From positions 23,866,570-23,930,569 of the forward strand of contig OX459097.1 in assembly GCA_949775045.1 (NCBI GenBank): a DNA stretch of 64,000 nucleotides, given 5' to 3'. Shown here piece by piece: positions 55,336 to 64,000 of the stretch (positions are counted from its first letter, which is position 1; the number at the start of each line of letters is the position of its first letter). This DNA is from Metridium senile. Taxonomy: Eukaryota > Cnidaria > Anthozoa > Actiniaria > Metridiidae. The position numbers and the translations under genes are program-made. Below the pieces are notes generated by a model, which ran no database searches, was not told the DNA's origin, and saw only the letters and a list, made by a program, of their open reading frames with translations.

Positions 55336-55720
55336 TGCAAGGATGTCGCAGTTGATTAGTGCGCGGCATTCTGTGCGAGAGGTTCCGAGTTCAATTCCCA
55401 GTGACCTCTCATCCTTGTTTCGACTTCTCTCCTTTCCGTGTAGCTTTAAGTAGCTTTAATTACCCGTTAAACAGGCCTGCCCCTGGACCTTAAATCGCCG
55501 TAATTTAATGCGATTTAAAGCGTTTTAAGGCGATTTAATGCGATTTAAGAAAATATGGCCAAACTTCGAGTGAAGTTTTAAGGCGTTTTAGTGCGGTTTA
55601 AGGCGATTTAAGGCGATTTAAGGTTCAGGGGCAGGCCTTTAAACGGAGCACTGATGGAGAGAGGGGATTAAAATGACCACTGACGTTGGCCTCAAGTTTA
55701 TCAGTCTATGACTGTCACGA
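55336..55720 (+). mobile_element. Probable tRNA-derived SINE interrupted by a MITE
   Basis: 55340-55400 looks like a tRNA head: A-box-like GTCGCAGTTGATTAGTGCG and B-box-like GAGTTCAATTCCC at correct spacing. It is followed by a pyrimidine-rich body. The body is interrupted at 55473-55638 and resumes at AAACGGAGCACTGATGGAG. Confidence 0.5.
55473..55638. mobile_element. 166-bp MITE with TTAAAC duplication
   Basis: The ends AGGCCTGCCCCTGGACCTTA and GGTTCAGGGGCAGGCCT are inverted, and TTAAAC flanks both sides (55467-55472, 55639-55644). The interior repeats GGCGATTTAA. A relative is near 41163-41240. Confidence 0.8.
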
Positions 55721-57660
55721 GATACCGACGTTAAATGAGGTTACTTTACTTTAACTTCTTTTACTTTACAGCAGAAATACATGAGGGTTTGAAATGTACA
55801 GGACTTTACCTATGCACCGACATATTCAGACATGCAAATTATAGGTGTTTTCATACCGTATTTGATATTCGAAGCTCAAATCAAGGTGGCTGCTTCAAAA
55901 TTCAGAGGCATTCAGAGGAGATATACCAAATATTGGACCGCGAGGCTTGATATTATATTTATTTATATCAATTTGACAGTTCTAAAGCTAGAAGATTTGA
56001 ATAACTACGGGAAAAGCTCAACCAACAATTTTGACTGTTTTGGAGCATAGATCAAACGGAATGTATGGTGGTTGAACGTTAAAATCGCCTGAATTTCTGG
56101 CCACATTAATTGATCAAATGCTTATATATACTAAAACTAATTCAATACATCGGGATATATGAGGAATATATATATTATAGCCTCCATTCTTGGTATTTAC
56201 CTCTTGCTTTTAATCAATCGTATTAATTGTAAACGTGACACTGAACGAGGCCAGCACAGCACAATAATTTATAATATCAAAACTGTACCAGAATGCATTG
56301 CCTACTTTCAGTGTCAACAGACCCATTCAGCTTCAATGTTTATTTTCCCATTTCAAACCACGTGTTCATTCCCTTTGGAGTTAATCATTTGTTGGTATAA
56401 ATATTTTAATATTTGACATAACAACTCTCAGGGGAATGTCATGCGGTCTGAAATGTGCAATTTGTATACAGAACTTAAAGTGTCTATTCAATTGAAATCT
56501 GAAGTTCGTAAAGCACTCTGGTACTTGTAGTAAACTGACTTGTTTCGCCTTATGATTATTTCAGTCAGCATATACTAAATTAATTTTTTTAATTAATTTA
56601 TGTTAATTACTTTGTACAAAATCAAGCACTAAATAAATCTTTGTCATTGTCATATTTTGTGTTGTTAATATATAATTCTAATTACTTGCTTTGATATAAA
56701 GACTTGGAAGAAAGCGTACCTGCCCCTATACTGAGCGACCACCTTGTCTTATACGACCGCTTGCTTTGCCCCAAGAGATGAATGTCACTTACTTTGCTGA
56801 CTGAATTAAAGTGCAACGTACCCCTAATAAAATATCTTTCTGCTAATAATCAGGCTTCTAGTGTTAAGCTCTTCAATAGTGTTTAAAATGGCTTAAGAAG
56901 TTAAAATAACTAAATGTTGCCTTGCATACAAACGTTTTAAGGACAAAGTTCCTATATATATTGAAAAATTCTTAAAGCTTATTAGTCATTTCATAATCGT
57001 AATACTAGATATAGTAATATTAATTTCAATTGCCCAAAGTTCAATCGTATGACTGAACTTAGAAAGTCTGTATCTTTAGGAGCCTTTTAAAGACAATTAT
57101 AGAAATATTTTAATTAAGGAACAGAAGGAATTACACCATTTTATAGTTTCATAATTATTAGTTTTTATATTATGATTCTTGTATAGAGCGAAAACACTAG
57201 AACCATGAAACAAAATTGTTACTGTGTAATAGTTTTATCTACATCGATTACACCTGGGATCAGACCATTCACTCCTATTTGTGTAATAGTTCTTATTTAG
57301 CGACTATTAGTTACTATAAAAGACAAGTAAAGTTGTAATGAGTTATTGTTTCCTTTTGTATAGTATAAAACGCTATAGCTAGCGTAGTAAATTCCCATAG
57401 TTCCCCACGGTCGTTCTTTCGCCTTTTGAAACTCATTGCCCACCGGCTCTTTGACAACCTTTTTGAAATAGGTGTACCCATCCATTATGCGTGGGTTTTC
57501 CTACACGTCAATCGAACAGTAGGATCCATTGCCCGATTGAATTTGAAGTGGCTTTTTGACCTCCGAATCAATATACTCGAAATAGTGAAAACGCTTCGAT
57601 GGCCTTGGAAACGCCGATGGCGGAAATTCATGACCTTACTACGCAATTAGAGTGAAAAAC
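55721..57660. other. Intergenic, no gene recognised
   Basis: AT-rich sequence; short open frames only. 57449-57480 repeats part of the 66-bp minisatellite unit from 3361. The block 57200-57300 has ends resembling the CCCGTGAAACA MITE family. Confidence 0.5.
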
Positions 57661-59325
57661 AACTGACGCAGCCCACACTAGTTTAACCGCTAGTTATCGT
57701 ACATTTTTACTCCAATTGTTTCCTTAGAAACACTGACACAGCCCACACTAGTTTAACCGCTAGTTATCGTACATTTTTACTCCAATTGTTTCCTTAGAAA
57801 CACCGATGAAGTTCACACTAGTTTAACCGCTAGTTATCGTACATTTTTACTCCAATTGTTTCCTTTAATAGAAACACTGACACAGTCCACACTTGTTTAA
57901 CCGCTAGTTATCGTACATTTTTACTCCAATTGTTTCCTTAGAAACACCGATGAAGTTCACACTAGTTTAACCGCTAGTTATCGTACATTTTTACTCCAAT
58001 TGTTTCCTTTAATAGAAACACTGACACAGTCCACACTTGTTTAACCGCTAGTTATCGTACATTTTTACTCCAATTGTTTCCTTAGAAACACCGATGAAGT
58101 TCACACTAGTTTAACCGCTAGTTATCGTACATTTTTACTCCAATTGTTTCCTTAGTAACACCGATGCAGTTCACACTAGTTTAACCGCTAGTTATCGTAC
58201 ATTTTTACTCCAATTGTTTCCTTAGAAACACCGATGCAGTTCACACTAGTTTAACCGCTAGTTATCGTACATTTTTACTCCAATTGTTTCCTTAGAAACA
58301 CTGAGCAGACGCAGTGAACACTACTTTAACCGCTAGTTATTCAGTGTTCATTTTAACTGCAATTGTTTCCTTAGAAACACTGACGCAGCCCACACTAGTT
58401 TAACCGCTAGTTATCGTACATTTTTACTCCAATTGTTTCCTTTAATAGAAACACTGACACAGTCCACACTAGTTTAACCGCTAGTTATCGTACATTTTTA
58501 CACCAATTGTGTTTCCTTAGAAACACCGATGCAGTTCACACTAGTTTAACCGCTAGTTATCGTACATTTTTACTCCAATTGTTTCCTTAGAAACACCGAT
58601 GCAGTTCACACTAGTTTAACCGCTAGTTATCGTACATTTTTACTCTAATTGTTTCCTTAGAAACACTGAGCAGACGCAGTGAACACTACTTTAACCGCTA
58701 GTTATTCAGTGTTCATTTTAACTGCAATTGTTTCCTTAGAAACACTGACGCAGTCCACACTAGTTTTTTTATTAACCGCTAGTTGTCGTACATTTTTACT
58801 CCAATTGTTTCCTTAGAAACACTGAGCAGACGCAGTGAACACTACTTTAACCGCTAGTTATTCAGTGTTCATTTTAACTGCAATTGTTTCCTTAGAAACA
58901 CTGACGCAGCCCACACTAGTTTAACCGCTAGTTATCGTACATTTTTACACCAATTGTTTCCTTAGAAACACCGATGCAGTTCACACTAGTTTAACCGCTA
59001 GTTATCGTACATTTTTACTCCAATTGTTTCCTTAGAAACACCGATGAAGTTCACACTAGTTTAACCGCTAGTTATCGTACATTTTTACTCCAATTGTTTC
59101 CTTTGAAACACCGATGCAGTTCACACTAGTTTAACCGCTAGTTATCGTACATTTTTACTCCAATTGTTTCCTTAGAAACACCGATGCAGTTCACACTAGT
59201 TTAACCGCTAGTTATCGTACATTTTTACTCTAATTGTTTCCTTAGAAACACCAATGCAGTTCACACTAGTTTAACCGCTAGTTATCGTACATTTTTACTC
59301 TAATTGTTTCCTTAGAAACACCGAG
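57661..59325 (-). repeat. 70-bp satellite array, about 23 copies
   Basis: GTTTAACCGCTAGTTATCGT starts at 57681, 57751, 57821, 57895, 57965, 58039, 58109, 58179, 58249 and so on to 59269. Standard units are 70 bp. Length variants (74-75 bp) carry TTTAATAGAAAC or GAGCAGACGCAGTGAACACT and recur in the same order, indicating duplication of blocks. Orientation is opposite to 14146-14400. Confidence 0.95.
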
Positions 59326-59339
59326 ACTTTTCAAAAGTT

Positions 59340-59545
59340 TAACCAAAACACAAACAGTTGTTTTCGCTTTGAATTTCAGAGAACAAAATTCTGTAAAAAA
59401 AAAAACCCGTGCAAGACCTCTCTGGTCGAAAAAAAAATCTTGCACAAACCGTGCGGCGAAAAAAACATAACCTACACAAAAGTATTGCCACCCCCCCCCC
59501 CCCCCTCCCCCAACTGCTAATGGTCCACCCCTTAACAACTGGTTT
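59340..59545. mobile_element. Fragment of the GGACCATTAG G/C-run element family
   Basis: A run of about 15 C, then CCAACTGCTAATGGTCCACC at the right end, with AAAAAAAAACCCGTGCAAGA in the body. Directly follows the satellite array. Confidence 0.6.
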
Positions 59546-60079
59546 TAGCACATTTTTACCGCATTTGTTATTATTTTTGTTGATGTTATGACGTCATATT
59601 ATTTAACAATGACGTCATATCAATGAACCGCTGCAAACATAAGATGCCGATATTGTAATAATTTTTTTTTTAGGCAAAAATCAAGCCCTTTTAACTCATA
59701 AATTATATTACTCTACCAAAACTAAAAGATGTTATGAAATAAGCTATTTTAAAACTAGTATTTTGGCATGTTTTATTATTTTTTAGTAAAAATATTATAA
59801 AGCGTAGAAACGGAAATGGCGGCGAAATATTGTTTGTACGTAAATGTTCACGGTTCGCCGACTTTTCATACTTAATTTCACACAAATGTGAAGAAAAATT
59901 TACGATTTTAATTATAAAAATGCTATTTGATGAAAATATATTGCTTTATAGCGAGAAAAGTGGACAAATTTGACGATTTTTTCAACCAATTCACAATGAC
60001 TTAGTCACATGCAAAAAGTTTATTTGGCGTTACCATAACAATGGTATAAAACAGTAACCTAGGCTACCCCCTAGGGAAT

Positions 60080-60281
60080 ACTATTCACCAATCAGAGTAC
60101 AATGCAAGGTAATAAATATTCCAGGCGTACCCCCCTGGGGATTATATAGTCTACAGTGGTTTACAAAATTAAGCCGAAGTTCGGTTAAAAAGATATTCAT
60201 TTAGTAAACTTTAAAGCCGTAGTTTTTCAAGTTTTATCGGAAGGAAAGAAAGGATTTTGAGTTGAGTTCTTCTCTGCGAAG
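60080..60281 (+). promoter_or_regulatory. Possible promoter of the SLC44-type gene
   Basis: CACCAATCAG (CCAAT-like) near 60087 and ATTATATAG (TATA-like) near 60139, about 135 bp before the ATG. Position is plausible, but such motifs are common in AT-rich DNA. Confidence 0.3.
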
Positions 60282-63200
60282 ATGGGTTGCTGTGGCAAGA
60301 AAACTGGCGATGGAGACAACGACATTGAGATGACGGAGAAGGGCAAATGGGGTAAGATTACACCTCTAAAAAAACGCAATTTAATACTTCTTCGCTCAAG
60401 AATTACTAACCAAATCCATAGATAATTAATTAAACTATTCTTCACTGCGGTAGAACTCAATTTTGAGTGATAAGTTAAGTGATTTTGTAAGCAAAATTAC
60501 GTCGAAATTTGCGAGAAACCGACTTCGCTTTGATCGTCGTCCTTCAGATTCTTGAAACTCTTGATATCCTTTTTTTTGTCGCGTTTTTATTTGAACATTT
60601 ATGGCTTCCTCACTCAAGACACATATTAATGATATTCTAAAGTTCTGGTAGCAAAATTGGATATAATTTGACTTGAATTCTTTAAATTTATGCCGAACTT
60701 TCACGCCGTTACATGTATATTTCATGGGGCCGACATGAATATATTTGGTTGTTTGTTGACAAACTTTTACATCTAAAAAATCCTTTATTTTAATACCTAG
60801 AACTTATAAGAATCTAAATAACTTCATCAGAAAACAAAATAGTAATGTTTTTTATCATTTTAATGCAAATTTAGAGTTTTTTTTAGGTAAATTTTCTGTC
60901 CTATTTTAGAATTAATTTATTGCTTGGATGGTCCTGATCGTGATTGAGCCGAATTCCGCGAATTGATTTTTTTTTCATTTATTGTTTATCATAAAACCTT
61001 AAACAAATATAATCCAAGGGATTAAACAAATATTTTTGTGACTTGAAACTTCTTATTTTGCATATTTTGTTCTAATTTGTGAATCGTTTTTATTGACAAA
61101 AACTGACTTTCGCTAACGGCATTAAATTTAGAATTAATTGAAATATATATGATTTATAAAATATAACGATATTGAAATATATTTTTTCCAATTCAAATAT
61201 TTAAAATTAAAAAAGAATGTTTTAAATTGTGGTATGAAAATTGTAAGCATATTTTTTGTTTTTGTTTTATAATGTTTAAATTCTTTGTTTATTTTGTATA
61301 AATTTACTGACAAATTATGCAATATTAAATTTGAATAGTTATTCTAAATCGTTTCGAAAGCAAACATATATATGACAATTATAACAAACTTTCTGATTGG
61401 CTCAAATTCTATGAATTATTTTCTAATAATTTCATACTTCAAAGTTAGAAAATCGATGTTGTTTTAAAAAGATAAAAATCACTTATAGCCTAGTTTTCAC
61501 AAGTGACACAACACAAACGCAAACATCAATTTCATAGTGAAAACGAGAGGTGAAAAAGCGCAAGCGCAAAATCACTATTTATAGCTATTGCCACGCGCAA
61601 GCATAAGTGCAAACGCAAGAAAAAAGGAAATTTTTTGATATCTTGTGCTTGCGCTTGCGTTATCACTGTGTCAACCAGTTTTCACAAAGAAATAAGATCT
61701 CTTGCGCTTGTGTTTGCGCTGCTAGTGAAAACTAGGCTTATCTTGTGCTTTACAATTAACTATATGTACAAACCGCTATTTAAGGTGCACACTGCAGCCA
61801 TGCGGCTTACAATCATGAGGGGTTATTATGTAATGTAATGTGTGCTTAAATAGTGCATTTCACATCGTCTCAATGCGCTTTACAATTAACTTTATGTACA
61901 GACTGCTATTTAAGGCGCACACTGCAGCCACGTGGCTTACAATCATGAGGGGTTAGTATGTAATGTAATGTGTGCTTATATAGTGTATTTCACATCGTCT
62001 CAATGCGCTTTACAATTAACTATATGTACAGACTGCTATTTAAGGTGCACACTGCAGCCACGCGGCTTACAATCATGAGGGGTTATTATGTAATGTAATG
62101 TGTGCTTAAATAGTGCATTTCACATCGTCTCAATGCGCTTTACAATTAACTTTATGTACAGACTGCTATTTAAGGCGCACACTGCAGCCACGTGGCTTAC
62201 AATCATGAGGGGTTAGTATGTAATGTAATGTGTGCTTATATAGTGTATTTCACATCGTCTCAATGCACTTTACAATTAACTATATGTACAGACCGCTATT
62301 TAAGGTGCACACTGCAGCCACGCGGCTTACAATCATGAGGGGTTAGTATGTAATGTAATGTGTGCTTAAATAGTGCATTTCACATCGTCTCAATGCGCTT
62401 TACAATTAACTTTATGTACAGACTGCTATTTAAGGCGCACACTGCAGCCACGTGGCTTACAATCATGAGGGGTTAGTATGTAATGTAATGTGTGCTTATA
62501 TAGTGTATTTCACATCGTCTCAATGCACTTTACAATTAACTATATGTACAGACCGCTATTTAAGGTGCACACTGCAGCCACGCGGCTTACAATCATGAGG
62601 GGTTAGTATGTAATGTAATGTGTGCTTAAATAGTGCATTTCACATCGTCTCAATGCGCTTTACAATTAACTATATGTACAGACCGCTATTTAAGGTGCAC
62701 ACTGCAGCCACGCGGCTTACAATCATGAGGGGTTAGTTGAATGTGATTTGTTTAATTGCAGGCAAAGCTAAAGAGTTTGACCCAAGCTTTAGTGGTCCTA
62801 TTAAAAATAGGTAAGATCATCATCATCAGCATATTACTGTCTTCATCACCATCATTATCACCATCATCATCACCATAGACATCATCAAGATCATCATCAT
62901 CAACATGTATGTGTTTGTTGTGTTTACAGGAGCTGTACAGATATCCCATGCTGCATTCTGTTTGTTTTGTACGTTATTGGCATGCTTGCACTTGGTGGCG
63001 CAGGTAATCACTCTTTCATATTTGAACCGATATCCACTCTGTTTGTTTGTTTGTTTGTCTGTTTGTTTGTCTGTTTGTTTGTCTGTCTGTTTGTTTGTTT
63101 GTTTGTCTGTTTGTTTGTCTGTTTGTTTGTTTGTCTGTTTGTTTGTTTGTTTGTTTGTTTGTTTGTTTGTCTGTTTGTTTTGTTTGTTTGTTTGTTTGTT

Positions 63201-63423
63201 TGTCTGTCTGTTTGTTTGTCTGTTGCTCAGTCTGTCTGTTTGTCTGTTTGTTTGTCTGTTTCTCAGTCTGTCTGTTTGTCTATTTGTTTGTCTGTCTGAT
63301 TAGTCATCGGTTGATAGTAATCAATCTTGTTTTTTTCTCAGCATTCTACATGGGTAACCCTTACAAGCTTCTTAACTCTGTTGATTCATTTGGCAACATC
63401 TGTGGATACACCGCAGGTTTTGA
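60282..63423 (+). CDS. Choline transporter-like protein (SLC44/CTL family), N-terminal part (3' partial)
   Basis: Exons 60282-60351, 62762-62810, 62930-63003 and 63342-63423 join in phase; the gene continues past the window. They read MGCCGKKTGDGDNDIEMTEK, GKAKEFDPSFSGPIKNR, SCTDIPCCILFVLYVIGM (first membrane helix) and YMGNPYKLLNSVDSFGNICG. The FDPSF.GPI.NR.CTDI..C signature and the following G.P..LL...DS.G..CG are diagnostic of CTL proteins, multi-pass membrane proteins that move choline or related substrates. The N-terminal MGCCGKK has a potential myristoylation/palmitoylation context. CTL2/4/5-like type is likely; paralog assignment needs the rest. Intron 1 (2.4 kb) contains a 130-bp satellite array ending about 24 bp before exon 2. 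Confidence 0.88.
61487..61738. mobile_element. 252-bp MITE in SLC44-type intron 1
   Basis: The ends AGCCTAGTTTTCAC and GTGAAAACTAGGCT are flanked by TAT on both sides; the interior repeats GCGCAAGCGCAAAC-type motifs. Confidence 0.75.
61741..62738 (+). repeat. 130-bp satellite array with 260-bp higher-order structure
   Basis: Seven full units and a partial eighth start at 61761, 61891, 62021, 62151, 62281, 62411, 62541 and 62671, exactly 130 bp apart. Two types alternate. Type A has TATATGTACA, GGTGCAC and CTTAAATAGTGCAT; type B has TTTATGTACA, GGCGCAC, CACGTGGC and CTTATATAGTGTAT. The order A-B-A-B-A-B-A-A shows amplification as dimers. Confidence 0.95.
62818..62905 (+). repeat. (CAT)n microsatellite in SLC44-type intron 2
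   Basis: CATCATCATC and CACCATCAT triplets starting within 8 bases of the donor at 62811. The intron is only 119 bp. Confidence 0.9.
63037..63300 (+). repeat. (GTTT/GTCT)n microsatellite filling SLC44-type intron 3
   Basis: About 260 bp of GTTTGTTTGTCT tetranucleotides, giving spurious Val/Cys/Leu/Phe open frames. Confidence 0.95.
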
Positions 63424-63619
63424 GTAAGTTGGACAAACATCTGCTTTACAGCAAATATCAAATTTGATTTTTTCCCAAAAGAACCGTGAAGGAACATTGT
63501 AGGGGAACAACACAGCAAACAAACTCAACTCAAATGTAATTCATGTCTGAGTCACTCAACACAGTTGTGATAGGCATACAGCAAACCATTACGTCTGGGG
63601 GTGGTGGTGGGGTTCTCAC

Positions 63620-63925
63620 TTTGTCCAAGTGGTAGGGGTGATCGGCATACCTTCTAGGGTTAAAAATATTGCCTGTGCGTACCTTTTAGGGTCCTTTTTG
63701 GTTCTGGCTTAAAAATCAGTTACGTAACATGAATCCATACATGTATGTAAGGGTCATTTTTACCCTGCTTTGTTGCTAAAAGTAAGCTTGGCTGGCAAGA
63801 ACATCGCACATCCGTACCTTTTAGGGGTTGAAATCAACAAGGCTTAACAGTTATTTTTATCTGTGCGTACCTTTTAGGAGTCGTTTTTCAACCTCTGCTG
63901 ATCACCCCTTCCACATGGACAAAGG
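63620..63925. mobile_element. TTTGTCCAAG MITE, complete copy
   Basis: CTTTGTCCAAGTGGTAGGGG at the left and an imperfect inverted end (CCACATGGACAAAGG) at the right, about 305 bp. The interior has GTGCGTACCTTTTAGG repeats. The remaining bases to 64000 show no exon. Confidence 0.8.
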
Positions 63926-64000
63926 GAGAACCCTCCCTCCCCTTGCCATTACCCTACCCATGACACCTTTTCACGGTTTGAATCGAACATCCTCTTCCTT

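Noticed and set aside
57661..59325. CRISPR-like array of regularly spaced repeats (also 61741-62738)
   Set aside because: Whole units are repeated with no unique spacers, and the genome is eukaryotic; these are satellites.

Overview
This is eukaryotic nuclear DNA from an invertebrate-type metazoan. Protein-coding genes are cut into short exons by GT-AG introns, and most of the remaining DNA is microsatellite, satellite and transposon sequence. The gene set (a neuronal-type high-affinity choline transporter, a choline transporter-like protein, TMEM98, FPGS, a rhodopsin-family receptor) indicates an animal. The phylum cannot be fixed from the sequence; a cnidarian, lophotrochozoan or invertebrate deuterostome are all possible. 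All gene models come from reading exons, splice sites and phases by eye.

Layout. 124-3336 (+): last six exons of folylpolyglutamate synthase (FPGS). 5225-5785: 5'-truncated LINE. 5951-10750 (+): complete 8-exon TMEM98. 12145-13849 (-): 3-exon gene for an unrecognised 225-residue protein, convergent with TMEM98. 17453-19237 (+): 2-exon class A GPCR with degenerate signature motifs. 19238-44960: a 26-kb gene-free block. It holds inverted-repeat elements, a decayed Ty3/gypsy element (22423-26134), LINE and Penelope-like relics (30640-32340), a foldback element (33655-34340) and a 2.9-kb MULE-like element with nested insertions (38046-40943). 44961-54487 (+): complete 7-exon high-affinity choline transporter (SLC5A7/CHT1 type). 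57661-59325: 70-bp satellite array. 60282-63423 (+): first four exons of an SLC44-type choline transporter-like gene, running off the window.

The two choline-related transporter genes sit head to tail, about 5.8 kb apart. Nothing else suggests a functional gene cluster. The non-coding part is the more unusual. Many introns are almost wholly simple repeats starting within a few bases of the splice sites. Two tandem satellite families (70 bp and about 112 bp) share a core with two conserved potential hairpins. A hammerhead-like hairpin motif recurs in several otherwise different repeat families. A Penelope-like GIY-YIG remnant carries the inverted tail typical of that class. Several insertions have clear target-site duplications, and one paralogous empty site lets a series of nested insertions be read in order.
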